A stretch of DNA of 14,816 nucleotides from M55B174 sp034716235 (GCA_034716235.1 JAYEHH010000016.1:1-14816), one strand, 5' to 3'; positions 1 to 6,715 are shown, numbered from the stretch's first letter. Notes: generated from the letters alone by a model not told the origin. A program made the numbers and translations.

Positions 1-315
1 GCTAGTTAGCTTTTTCCCCTGTCATCCCCGTCCCGTCATTCGACAGGATAAACTCCAGCTCGCCTCGCTGTAGCTTTGACGAAGCGGGCGGGAATCTCGC
101 TCGAAGAGCGACCAGCCAGCCTCGCCGTATCACAAAATTGTAATGGGTACATTGGTTAGCGAGCTTAGGCGGGCTGGAGTATCACCCAACGAATGCAGGG
201 GGGTGGCAAGTGAACACGGTGATGACAAACAAAAAGATGCTGTCAGCCAAAGACTCGGCGAGGCTAGCTGATCATCCTTTAATCGTTAAGTAATTAGTTA
301 GTGGTTAGCGAAGCA
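1..315. repeat. Repeat-rich intergenic region with interleaved inverted repeats, no gene seen
   Basis: I see no credible coding region here, and the stretch is visibly richer in G+C than the genes around it. It holds two long inverted repeats whose arms interleave. Arm pair A is 52-64 with 168-180 (12 of 13 complementary). Arm pair B is 111-127 with 256-272 (15 of 17). There is also a tight hairpin at 97-111 (TCGCTC, loop GAA, GAGCGA). The 5' part (18-48) carries CCTGTC and GACAGG arms. I checked by eye for conserved cores of tmRNA, RNase P RNA and SRP RNA and found none. The likely nature is a cluster of degenerate intergenic palindromic repeats; an unrecognised structured RNA is the alternative. 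Confidence 0.6.
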
Positions 316-398
316 GGGTGCATAGCTCAGTTAGGTACCTGCCTCACCTACCTCACGGTAGGCAGGCAGCAGGCAGGGAGCAGTTGGCTCTTAACCAA
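316..398 (+). pseudogene. Broken tRNA-Lys 5' fragment with a palindromic insert
   Basis: The fragment begins with the same acceptor 5' strand (GGGTGCA), D-stem GCTC and D-loop AGTTAGGTA as the intact tRNA-Lys downstream. A 40-nt insert follows at 338-377. The tRNA sequence then resumes with D-stem GAGC and runs through the anticodon stem and loop (CTCTTAA) to CCAA, where similarity stops. The T-arm and the 3' acceptor strand are absent, so it cannot make a normal tRNA. Its position directly upstream of an intact copy explains why the disruption is tolerated. Confidence 0.85.
338..377 (+). repeat. Palindromic CCTGCC/GGCAGG element inserted in the tRNA-Lys copy
   Basis: This 40-nt insert begins CCTGCC (338-343) and ends GGCAGG (372-377), which can pair. 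Inside is a second hairpin, CCTACC (347-352), loop TCAC, GGTAGG (357-362), followed by a repeated CAGGCAG. It sits exactly between D-loop and D-stem 3' strand, so a transcript would extrude it from the D-arm. The insert in the tRNA-Val fragment at 3205-3224 starts with the same CCTGCCT when read in the tRNA direction. Confidence 0.8.
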
Positions 399-452
399 CA
401 CCATTAAAATGACACACCAGCATTAAGTAATTAGTTAGTGGTTAGCGAAGCA

Positions 453-529
453 GGGTGCATAGCTCAGTTAGGTAGAGCAGTTGGCTCTTAACCAATTGGT
501 CGTGGGTTCAATTCCCTCTGCACCCACCA
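453..529 (+). tRNA. tRNA-Lys (anticodon CTT), CCA encoded
   Basis: A full cloverleaf can be drawn. The acceptor GGGTGCA pairs with TGCACCC. The D-arm is GCTC/GAGC. The anticodon stem GTTGG/CCAAT closes the loop CTCTTAA, giving anticodon CTT with T33 and A37. The T-arm is GTGGG/CCCTC with loop TTCAATT and has one T-T mismatch in the stem. Discriminator A526 is followed by an encoded CCA (527-529). It lies 77 nt upstream of trpS on the same strand, so the two are probably co-transcribed. Its 5' half is duplicated upstream at 316-398. Confidence 0.95.
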
Positions 530-533
530 AAAT

Positions 534-585
534 AGTCAAAAGTTCTTCAAGCTACAAAGTCAAAAGTTTTTAAAGTTTAACTTTA
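534..585 (+). repeat. AAAGTT-rich low-complexity spacer between tRNA-Lys and trpS
   Basis: The 11-mer AGTCAAAAGTT occurs twice (534-544 and 558-568) and is followed by the small palindrome TAAAGTT-T-AACTTTA at 571-585. The sequence resembles the AAAGTT arrays at 6662-6715 and 7251-7287. No Shine-Dalgarno sequence is seen before trpS. Confidence 0.5.
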
Positions 586-606
586 TTCATCAATTTTAAT
601 AATCTC

Positions 607-1590
607 ATGAAACCTCGTCTTTTTACTGGCATCCAACCCACCGGTCAACTCCACATCGGCAATTATTTAGGAGTAATCAAAAACTCAATTCAACTTCAAG
701 AAAAATACGATAGCTTATTTTGTGTGGTTGATTTACACGCTTTAACAGTAAAACAAGATGCAAAAACATTTAAAAACAGCATCTTAGAAGTCGCTCGCCA
801 TTATTTAGCTTCAGGCATTGATCCTGAAAAAGCTATTCTTTTTATTCAATCATCGGTTAGTGAACATACAGAACTTTGCTGGATACTTAATACTCTAGTA
901 AAAATAAGCGAGTTAGAGCGAATGACTCAATTTAAGGAGAAAGCTTTAAAAAATCATGCTAATTTAAATATGGGGCTTTTTGATTATCCAATACTGATGG
1001 CAGCCGATATTCTGCTTTATAATACAGCGGTAGTGCCAGTAGGAGACGACCAGAAGCAACACTTGGAAATGACTAGATTGTTGGCCAATCGTTTCAATAA
1101 AAAGTATGCTGAAATTTTTATTGCTCCCAAGCCATTAATAAAAAAACATCTTGAAGGAGGTCGCATTATGGGGCTGGACGATCCTACTAAAAAAATGAGC
1201 AAAACTGCCGAGTCAGAATATAATTATATTGCTCTAACCGACAGCCCAGAAAAAGGAATTCAAAAAATAATGAAAGCAACAACTGACTCTGGCTCAACAA
1301 TAGCAATTAATAAGGCTAATCCAGGAATAACAAACTTACTCACTATTTATTCCCTACTGACTAATTTAAAAATAGAAGACCTAGAAAAAAAATATCTAGG
1401 AAAACAATATTCTGAGTTTAAAAAAGATTTGGCAGAATTAGTAGGAAAATTTTTGCAAGATCATCAGGAGAAGCTTAAAGAATATAGCGATAGCCAGCTA
1501 ACCCAAATCTTAGCTACTGGTTCTCAAAAAGCCCAAGAAATTGCTTCTCAAAAAATGAAAGAGATTAAATTAGCCGTTGGCTTAAACTAA
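607..1590 (+). CDS. trpS: Tryptophan--tRNA ligase
   Basis: A class Ic aminoacyl-tRNA synthetase that charges tRNA-Trp with tryptophan using ATP, in the cytoplasm. The 327 residues match the usual length of about 330. The Rossmann catalytic domain starts at once with the GIQPTGQLHIGNYLG block; the HIGN form of the HIGH signature is residues 16-19. The family's tryptophan-pocket helix MAADILLY is at 131-138, with D134 in the position of the indole-contacting aspartate. GDDQKQH is at 146-152, and the second ATP signature KMSKT at 196-200. The rest is the helical anticodon-binding domain. The ATG start fits the family N-terminus exactly. There is no Shine-Dalgarno motif upstream. The gene is convergent with the mutase gene; only 8 nt separate the two stop codons. 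Confidence 0.97.
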   Translation: MKPRLFTGIQPTGQLHIGNYLGVIKNSIQLQEKYDSLFCVVDLHALTVKQDAKTFKNSILEVARHYLASGIDPEKAILFIQSSVSEHTELCWILNTLVKISELERMTQFKEKALKNHANLNMGLFDYPILMAADILLYNTAVVPVGDDQKQHLEMTRLLANRFNKKYAEIFIAPKPLIKKHLEGGRIMGLDDPTKKMSKTAESEYNYIALTDSPEKGIQKIMKATTDSGSTIAINKANPGITNLLTIYSLLTNLKIEDLEKKYLGKQYSEFKKDLAELVGKFLQDHQEKLKEYSDSQLTQILATGSQKAQEIASQKMKEIKLAVGLN

Positions 1591-1598
1591 AAAAGTTT

Positions 1599-3020
1599 TT
1601 AATTTAAAGCTTCTGTATTTACTCCAAAATCCCAATCAACCTCTTCGTAGCTATGTAGCAATTGATTGAGGTATTTTTTTAATTCAATATATTTCTCTTG
1701 AGTTTTACCTTCAAATTTAATAGTTAAATAAGGACCATTTTGGGAATATCTAATCACAAACATTGAGTCACTCATTTCAAGACGAACTCCATCGCCAGCT
1801 CTTTCGTCATCTATCACCTCAGCTTTGGGAAAATCCTGGCGTAGTTTTTCAGCCATTTTTTCAACTAACTTTATTTTCAAATCATCCGGACAACCCACTT
1901 TAATTTCGGGACTAGAAATATATTTAGGTAAAACGGCAATAGCTTCAGAAAGCGATTGCTTGGTCCGTGATAAATAATTTAATAATCTTAAGGTAGCATA
2001 ACAACCATCGTCGTGATTATAAAAATCGCTAGAAAAAAAGAAGTGCCCCGATAACTCGCCGATAAAAGCAGCTTTCACCTCTTGATTTTTCTTTTTTAGA
2101 AAACCATGTCCTGTCCGCCACATAAAAGGCTCTCCACCGTATTTTTTGATTGTTTCTTCAACAACCTTAGAGCAAAGAGTATTGTACATAATTTTAGCGC
2201 CCGGGTGTTGACTAAGAACGTCAATGGAAAATAAAGCCAAGAGAACATCATTCCAAATAATATTTCCTTTTTCATCTACGATCCCCACCCTATCTCCATC
2301 AGCATCATATGAAAATCCAACGTCTGCTTTTTCCTCTAGCACCTTTTTAGATAATCTATTAGCTACCGTTTCTTCTGTTGGGTCTGGTACTCCCAAAGGG
2401 AACGAACTGTCTAACTCGCAATTGCTTTCAACTACCTCACAACCTACTTTTCTTAGTAAATCTGGGACAACCACCCCCGGAGTTGCACAGCTAGCATCTA
2501 CTACAACTTTAAATTTTTTCTTAATATCGAATCGTTTAATCAAGTCATCAAAATAAATCTGGTTCACATCTTGCTCTTTAATCTCTCCTTGAGTTTCAGC
2601 CTGGAGATAGTCTTCTTTTTCCATAAGTTCTTTGATTTCCTCTAGCTGTTCAAGCACCATAGCCTCAGAGAAACCATTGGCAAATTTGAATCCGTTATAT
2701 TCACCAGGATTATGAGATGCCGTTACCATGGCAGCTCCCTCCGTCTTGAAATAGTATTGAGCCCAATAAACAGTACCCACCATAACGAGCCCAATATCAA
2801 TTACACTTATCCCAGTTGAGATAATGCCTTTAGCTAGAGCATTTTTATACTCTTCGCTTGTGCTACGCGAGTCTCTCCCAATTACTATTTGAGTGACTCC
2901 TTTTTTAGCCATGTAGGTACCATAAGCTTTGCCGAAATGTTCTACAATTTCAGCATTAAGGTCTTTGCCGGCAATGCCTCGAAAGTCATAGCCCCGCAAG
3001 ATATGAGGATTAATTTTCAT
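1599..3020 (-). CDS. manB: Phosphomannomutase/phosphoglucomutase (alpha-D-phosphohexomutase family)
   Basis: Interconverts hexose 6-phosphate and hexose 1-phosphate through a phosphoserine enzyme. All four active-site regions are visible in 473 residues. The phosphoserine loop is TASHNP at 100-105 (S102), the metal loop DADGDR at 239-244, and the sugar-binding loop GELSGH at 321-326. The C-terminal phosphate-binding loop is RYSQNGP at 424-430. An N-terminal FRG and RDSR (49-52) also fit. Glucose versus mannose preference cannot be read from the sequence, so the manB symbol is provisional. It lies 33 nt downstream of tRNA-Val and follows the rhamnose genes, so it may feed glucose 1-phosphate to RmlA or mannose 1-phosphate to another sugar pathway. 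No Shine-Dalgarno sequence precedes the ATG. Confidence 0.93.
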   Translation of the reverse strand: MKINPHILRGYDFRGIAGKDLNAEIVEHFGKAYGTYMAKKGVTQIVIGRDSRSTSEEYKNALAKGIISTGISVIDIGLVMVGTVYWAQYYFKTEGAAMVTASHNPGEYNGFKFANGFSEAMVLEQLEEIKELMEKEDYLQAETQGEIKEQDVNQIYFDDLIKRFDIKKKFKVVVDASCATPGVVVPDLLRKVGCEVVESNCELDSSFPLGVPDPTEETVANRLSKKVLEEKADVGFSYDADGDRVGIVDEKGNIIWNDVLLALFSIDVLSQHPGAKIMYNTLCSKVVEETIKKYGGEPFMWRTGHGFLKKKNQEVKAAFIGELSGHFFFSSDFYNHDDGCYATLRLLNYLSRTKQSLSEAIAVLPKYISSPEIKVGCPDDLKIKLVEKMAEKLRQDFPKAEVIDDERAGDGVRLEMSDSMFVIRYSQNGPYLTIKFEGKTQEKYIELKKYLNQLLHSYEEVDWDFGVNTEALN

Positions 3021-3053
3021 GTTTGGTTTTTAAATAAAAAATTTTCTTTTCCT

Positions 3054-3130
3054 TGGTGGGCAGTATAGGACTTGGACCTATGACCTTCTGCATGTCGAGC
3101 AGACGCTCTGACCAACTGAGCTAACTGCCC
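3054..3130 (-). tRNA. tRNA-Val (anticodon GAC), CCA encoded, with C33 and C55
   Basis: Read on the minus strand, the acceptor GGGCAGT pairs perfectly with ACTGCCC. The D-arm is GCTC/GAGC. The anticodon stem TCTGC/GCAGA closes the loop TCGACAT, giving anticodon GAC. The T-arm is ATAGG/CCTAT with loop TCCAAGT, followed by A73 and an encoded CCA. Two nearly universal positions differ: nucleotide 33 is C instead of T, and nucleotide 55 (normally the pseudouridine site) is C instead of T. All stems are intact, so I call it a gene, but full activity is uncertain. The mutase gene starts 33 nt downstream. Confidence 0.88.
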
Positions 3131-3163
3131 CAGCTCGCCCTGCATATGCGGGACGGATGCTGG
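3130..3163. repeat. Imperfect palindrome upstream of tRNA-Val
   Basis: CCAGC (3130-3134) pairs with GCTGG (3159-3163). Inside, CG, CC and the self-complementary GCATATGC (3142-3149) extend an imperfect hairpin. The left arm CCAGCTCGCC (3130-3139) is identical to 55-64 in the repeat region near tRNA-Lys. It abuts the 5' end of tRNA-Val, sharing its terminal base at 3130, and lies between the intact gene and its broken copy. Confidence 0.5.
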
Positions 3164-3192
3164 ACTACTTGAAAAATTTGGATCCTCTTAAT

Positions 3193-3246
3193 GAGCAGAC
3201 GCTCCCCGCCTGCCGTCAGGCAGGTAACCAACTGAGCTAACTGCCC
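3193..3246 (-). pseudogene. Broken tRNA-Val 5' fragment with a palindromic insert
   Basis: On the minus strand this starts with GGGCAGT, TA, GCTC and D-loop AGTTGGTTA, as in the intact tRNA-Val apart from one D-loop base. A 20-nt palindromic insert (3224 down to 3205) interrupts it, then GAGCGTCTGCTC continues the D-stem and anticodon stem. Similarity ends just before the anticodon, and no T-arm or acceptor 3' strand is present. The architecture matches the tRNA-Lys fragment at 316-398: same insertion point, same orientation, upstream of the intact gene. Confidence 0.85.
3205..3224 (-). repeat. 20-nt palindromic insert in the tRNA-Val copy
   Basis: On the minus strand it reads CCTGCC, TGAC, GGCAGG, then CGGG: a 6-bp hairpin with a 4-nt loop and a short GC tail. 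It lies precisely between D-loop and D-stem 3' strand. It shares the CCTGCC/GGCAGG arms with the 40-nt insert at 338-377. Confidence 0.8.
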
Positions 3247-3251
3247 TTGAT

Positions 3252-3273
3252 ACTCCAGAACATTTCTGAGAGT
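3252..3273. repeat. Hairpin between ybaB and the tRNA-Val fragment
   Basis: ACTCCAGAA (3252-3260) pairs with TTCTG-A-GAGT (3264-3273), a 9-bp stem with one bulged A and loop CAT. It lies just past the ybaB stop codon, but no T-tract follows in the transcription direction, so a terminator role is not supported. It contains TGATACTCCAG (3248-3258), the reverse complement of 174-184 in the tRNA-Lys locus. Confidence 0.45.
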
Positions 3274-3284
3274 CCCAAGACCGC

Positions 3285-3530
3285 CTAGAACATTCCCCCA
3301 CCGTCAGCCATCATATCTTTAGCCATTTTTCTTTGAACGGTTTTAGTGGCTGCATTGACAGCCTTTCTAATGTTCTTTTCTAATTTTTTATCATCTTTGT
3401 CGGCAATAGAAACTTTTGAGACTTTCATTGCTCCATTCATTTTAACTTTTACCCCATTTACTTCTTCCTCAACTTCTACGTCCTCCATCTGCTTTTTTAA
3501 TTTCCTAAGTTGTTTTAGTTTATCAAGCAT
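3285..3530 (-). CDS. ybaB: YbaB/EbfC family nucleoid-associated protein (short form)
   Basis: A small DNA-binding protein; family members dimerise and bind DNA without strict sequence specificity. In 81 residues it shows the family pattern. There is an N-terminal charged helix (1-20), a beta section centred on VNGVKVKMNGAMKVSKVSI (24-42), then a second long helix (about 49-75) and a glycine-rich C-terminus ending GGGMF. Typical members have about 100-110 residues, so this one is shortened, mainly in the N-terminal helix and the loops. It lies 31 nt downstream of rmlA on the same strand. It is not next to dnaX or recR, its common partners elsewhere. No Shine-Dalgarno sequence precedes the ATG. 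Confidence 0.85.
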   Translation of the reverse strand: MLDKLKQLRKLKKQMEDVEVEEEVNGVKVKMNGAMKVSKVSIADKDDKKLEKNIRKAVNAATKTVQRKMAKDMMADGGGMF

Positions 3531-3561
3531 TTTAGCTTAAATTAAAAATTATCTTAGTTTT

Positions 3562-4635
3562 TTACAATTCTACTTGAGCATTGTCACCAATAATCAATCG
3601 GTGACCACTGGGTTTACTGGCAGTCTCTGAAGTAACCAAACAATTTCTGCCAACCAAACTGTCCGTAATTCTTTTTGAGCATTCAATTATTTGAGACCCT
3701 TCACAAATAATTGAATGTTGAATTTCAACTCCCTTAATTTTACAATTATCAGCAATGGCCGTATAGGGCTCTATTGAAGAATTACTAATCTTACAATTTT
3801 CTCCAATAACTACGGGACCCCTAATTAATACCTTCTTCCCAATTTTAGTACCTTTTCCAATAATAACTTTCCCTTCTATTCTTGTTTCTTTATTAACGGT
3901 TCCTTTAATTTCACTCTTGGTGATACCTGACAGAATTAAGCTGTTCCCTTCCAATAAATCTTCCGGTTTACCAGTGTCTTTCCACCAACCAGTAATTTTT
4001 TCATAGCCAACCTTAGCGCCTTTTTTTATTAAATAAGTATGCGCATCAGAAATTTCTAACTCTCCCCTAGCGCTTGCTTTAATCTTGCCAACCGCTTCCA
4101 TAATTTTATTAGAGTAAATATAAATACCGGTTACGGCATAATCGCTTTTTGGATTTTTAGGCTTCTCTTCCACCTTAACAATCTTGTCCCCTTTAATAAC
4201 TGGTACTCCAAATCTTTCTGGGTCAGAAACTTTAGATAAAGCTAATAAACAATCCAACTTTTCTTTTTTAAACTTTTCCACTAATCCTTTAATGGACCCT
4301 AAAATAATATTATCTCCTAAATAAAACAGTAGATCACTTTTTCCTACCCACTGCTTGGCATTTTTTACCACGTGAGCTAACCCTAAGGCTCCCCCTTCTT
4401 GTTCAAGATAACTAATCTTTAACCCCCATTTTTTGCCACTTCCTATAACCTTTTTGAGCTCCTTGTCTCCTTTATTGATATTAATTCCAACCTCCTTAAT
4501 GCCGGTCTCTTTTATTTTTTCCAGAGCATAAAAAATTATCGGTTTATTAGCAATTGGGAAGAGATGCTTATTGAGCGTATAAGTAATGGGCCTCAAACGA
4601 GTACCATGACCACCAGCAGTAATTATAGCTTTCAT
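3562..4635 (-). CDS. rmlA: Glucose-1-phosphate thymidylyltransferase, long form with beta-helix tail
   Basis: Makes dTDP-glucose from glucose 1-phosphate and dTTP, the first step to dTDP-L-rhamnose. The N-terminal nucleotidyltransferase domain (1-235) carries the pyrophosphorylase signature GGHGTRLRP at 8-16. Other hallmarks are K23 in NKHLFP, LGDN at 106-109 (D108 for metal), EEKPKNPKSDYAVTGIY at 156-172, and WWKDTGKPEDLL at 217-228. Residues 245-345 form hexapeptide-like repeats (for example IGKGTKIGKKV, VVIGENCKI) predicting a left-handed beta-helix. This is the long type, about 355 residues, rather than the 290-residue enterobacterial RmlA. Nucleotide preference (dTTP versus UTP) is inferred from family likeness and the adjacent rmlB and rmlD. 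It starts 75 nt after rmlD. Confidence 0.92.
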   Translation of the reverse strand: MKAIITAGGHGTRLRPITYTLNKHLFPIANKPIIFYALEKIKETGIKEVGININKGDKELKKVIGSGKKWGLKISYLEQEGGALGLAHVVKNAKQWVGKSDLLFYLGDNIILGSIKGLVEKFKKEKLDCLLALSKVSDPERFGVPVIKGDKIVKVEEKPKNPKSDYAVTGIYIYSNKIMEAVGKIKASARGELEISDAHTYLIKKGAKVGYEKITGWWKDTGKPEDLLEGNSLILSGITKSEIKGTVNKETRIEGKVIIGKGTKIGKKVLIRGPVVIGENCKISNSSIEPYTAIADNCKIKGVEIQHSIICEGSQIIECSKRITDSLVGRNCLVTSETASKPSGHRLIIGDNAQVEL

Positions 4636-4710
4636 AAATAAAGCTTAAAATTAAAAATAATTCATCTATTTGCTATTACAATTGAACAATCCAAGTTCTA
4701 AATTTTACAA

Positions 4711-5592
4711 TTATTTATTCTTTAAGGCAAGATATTCTTCAACAGCTTTTTCCCAGCTTCTTAATTTTGGGAACTTGGTATTCAGTAATATTGAATAAGC
4801 CGGTCTTTGAGCTGGACGAGGGAATTTAGTAGCCGGCACCGCTTTTGTCTCTACAGTCTTACCAGCAATTTCAAACAGTTTGGTAGCACATTCAAACCAA
4901 GTGCAAGGCGCTTCATTTACAATATGGTAAATTCCAAACGGTAATGGCTTAGCATCCTTTTTAGCTGTCGCTTCTAATCCTAATATTTTTTTAGTAGCTT
5001 TAGCTAAATCAGGAGTATAAGTGAAACAGCTCACCTCTTCATTAACCACCTCAATCACATCTTTTTCTTTGGCCAAATCAAGCATAATATCAATAAAACT
5101 TTTTTTAGTAACTTCACTTTTTCCCGGTGGACCAAAAAGTTTAGAGGTTCTAATAATAAAATACTGGTCGGTTTTATTTTGAATCTCCTGTTCTCCTAAA
5201 TACTTACTCTTCCCATAATTTTGCACTGGATTGCCAAGATCGTTTTCTTGATAGCCCTCCTTTTTCTCTCCATCAAAAACATAATCTGTGGAATAATGAA
5301 CCAGAACAGCTTCAATTTTCTGGCAAGTTTTTGCTAAATAACCGGGGCCATAACCATTAATTTCCTGAGCTAACTTAAATTCTTTTTGATCTTCTTCACA
5401 TTTATCAACCGCATTATAGGCCGAAGCGTTAATTATTATTTGGGGTTTAAGTTTAGTTATTTTTAAATCTAAAGAATTTTCGTCCGTGATATCTACATCT
5501 TCTTTGTCCCAACCAATAGGGCTGAAGTCTTCAAAGACTTTCATTAATTGTTGCCCAAGATTACCTTTATGTCCAATGATTAAAATTTTCAT
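4711..5592 (-). CDS. rmlD: dTDP-4-dehydrorhamnose reductase
   Basis: Last step of dTDP-L-rhamnose synthesis: NAD(P)H-dependent reduction of dTDP-4-dehydrorhamnose. An extended short-chain dehydrogenase of 293 residues, the usual length. The nucleotide-binding glycine motif is GHKGNLG at 7-13, INASAYNAVDKCE at 54-66 contacts cofactor and substrate, and STDYVFDG at 101-108 supplies catalytic S/T. The catalytic pair Y126 and K130 lies in NYGKSK, and IIRTSKLFGP (146-155) is typical of the family. The C-terminal half is the substrate-binding part (APCTWFECATKLFEIAG, PRPAQRPAYSILLN). It is placed between rmlB and rmlA on the same strand with short spacers. Confidence 0.94.
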   Translation of the reverse strand: MKILIIGHKGNLGQQLMKVFEDFSPIGWDKEDVDITDENSLDLKITKLKPQIIINASAYNAVDKCEEDQKEFKLAQEINGYGPGYLAKTCQKIEAVLVHYSTDYVFDGEKKEGYQENDLGNPVQNYGKSKYLGEQEIQNKTDQYFIIRTSKLFGPPGKSEVTKKSFIDIMLDLAKEKDVIEVVNEEVSCFTYTPDLAKATKKILGLEATAKKDAKPLPFGIYHIVNEAPCTWFECATKLFEIAGKTVETKAVPATKFPRPAQRPAYSILLNTKFPKLRSWEKAVEEYLALKNK

Positions 5593-5647
5593 AGGCTAAA
5601 ACTAGGAATTACGTAATAAATTACTTACCAAAATAAGTGCCTGTTTT

Positions 5648-6649
5648 CTATTTTCCATATTGCCGTTTGTAATAATCTAGATATTTTCCATCTTTAAGTT
5701 TTTGCCACCAGTCTTTATTATTTTTATACCATTCAACAGTTTCTTTTAGGCCTTCCTCCAGTTTATATTCTGGCTTCCAGCCTAATTTTTGTCTTAATCG
5801 ATCGCTGTTTATAGCATAGCGCCAATCGTGACCCGGACGATCTTTCACATATTCTAATTTTTCCTTACCCAACCCTAAAATATCAAATAACATTTCCGCA
5901 ATTTCGAGATTCTCTCGTTGGTCGCCACTCCCAATATTATAAACTTCACCTGCTTCTCCTTTATGCAAAATAACATCTATTGCTCGACAATGATCCTTGG
6001 TAAAAATCCATTCGCGAACATTTTTGCCATCACCATACATGGGAACCTTTTTACCTTCTAAAAGATTGGTAACAAAAAGAGGAATTAATTTCTCTGGATA
6101 TTGATACGCACCATAAAAATTACAGCTATGAGTAACAATAACTGGAGTTTGATACGTTTTGAAATAGGCTCGACACATTAAATCGCCACCTGCCTTAGAG
6201 GCACTGTAAGGGCTATTAGGAAGAAAAGGTGAATCTTCTGAAAATTCTCCTTCTTTTATTTCCCCAAAAACTTCATCGGTTGATATTTGAATCATTTTTT
6301 GAGCTTGACCATCTTTAACGGCTTCCAGTAACTCAAAAGTTCCTAGCACGTCGGTTTTAATAAAAGCTTCTGGGTCCATTATGGACCGATCCACATGAGT
6401 CTCCGCTGCGTAATTAACAATAACATCCGCTCCTAATCCAAGAGCTTTTTTAACATCCTCTTTGACGGCAATATCACCTTTAATAAAAGTGTAGTTAGGA
6501 TTATCCTCAACATCTTTAAGATTTTCTAGATTACCAGCATAAGTAAGCTTATCCAGATTCACAATTTGATAATCTGGATATTTTTCTAGCAAGTAATGAA
6601 TGAAATTAGATCCCATGAATCCGGCTCCGCCGGTGATAAGAATACGCAT
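5648..6649 (-). CDS. rmlB: dTDP-glucose 4,6-dehydratase
   Basis: Converts dTDP-glucose to dTDP-4-keto-6-deoxyglucose with tightly bound NAD+. The 333 residues carry GGAGFMGS at 7-14 (NAD-binding glycines), NLDKLTYAGNLENL at 31-44, and NYAAETHVDRSI at 79-90. The catalytic STDEVFG at 123-129 holds the D125-E126 pair, and YSASK at 148-152 gives Y148 and K152. NFYGAYQYPEKLIPLF at 177-192 and RPGHDWRYAI near the C-terminus are strong family markers that separate it from UDP-sugar epimerases. It is 55 nt upstream of rmlD. The spacer before it (6650-6735) is a 9-nt tandem array, not a ribosome-binding site. Confidence 0.96.
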   Translation of the reverse strand: MRILITGGAGFMGSNFIHYLLEKYPDYQIVNLDKLTYAGNLENLKDVEDNPNYTFIKGDIAVKEDVKKALGLGADVIVNYAAETHVDRSIMDPEAFIKTDVLGTFELLEAVKDGQAQKMIQISTDEVFGEIKEGEFSEDSPFLPNSPYSASKAGGDLMCRAYFKTYQTPVIVTHSCNFYGAYQYPEKLIPLFVTNLLEGKKVPMYGDGKNVREWIFTKDHCRAIDVILHKGEAGEVYNIGSGDQRENLEIAEMLFDILGLGKEKLEYVKDRPGHDWRYAINSDRLRQKLGWKPEYKLEEGLKETVEWYKNNKDWWQKLKDGKYLDYYKRQYGK

Positions 6650-6661
6650 TGTAAATAAGTT

Positions 6662-6715
6662 ATGAACTTTATGAACTTTACAAACTTTACAAACTTTATG
6701 AACTTTATGAACTTT
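6662..6715. repeat. Six tandem 9-nt units between the RmlC-like gene and rmlB
   Basis: Exact 9-mers follow one another on the plus strand: ATGAACTTT twice, ACAAACTTT twice, ATGAACTTT twice, an AABBAA order. On the transcribed strand each unit reads AAAGTT plus CAT or TGT. The array fills most of the leader of rmlB, ending 12 nt before its start codon. Confidence 0.9.

Larger units (their letters stand above)
286..398 (+). repeat. Upstream copy of a 73-nt direct repeat, interrupted by a 40-nt palindrome
   Basis: Positions 286-337 are identical to 423-474 (52 of 52), and 378-398 are identical to 475-495 (21 of 21). Together they make an exact duplication of about 30 nt of upstream flank plus the first 43 nt of tRNA-Lys. 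The only difference is a 40-nt insert at 338-377 in this copy. The 24 nt between the copies (399-422) match neither. Perfect identity suggests a recent duplication, ongoing gene conversion, or an assembly artefact. Confidence 0.9.

Noticed and set aside
1..300. Known structured RNA (tmRNA, RNase P, SRP, 6S)
   Set aside because: No conserved core such as the GAGGAAAGTCC of RNase P or the GGAAGCAGCC-like SRP loop was seen on either strand.
338..377. CRISPR-like or group I/II intron interpretation of the tRNA insert
   Set aside because: No spaced repeat array, no intron core motifs, only 40 nt. The insertion is in the D-arm, not at the usual anticodon-loop intron site, and the 3' half of the tRNA is missing.
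1584..1598. AAACT/AGTTT inverted repeat at the convergent trpS and mutase gene ends as a terminator
   Set aside because: Only five A/T-rich pairs that overlap the trpS stop codon; too weak to call.
2224..2556. 110-residue open frame on the plus strand
   Set aside because: Fully inside the phosphohexomutase gene on the opposite strand, Ser/Thr-rich low-complexity, no recognisable family: a shadow frame.
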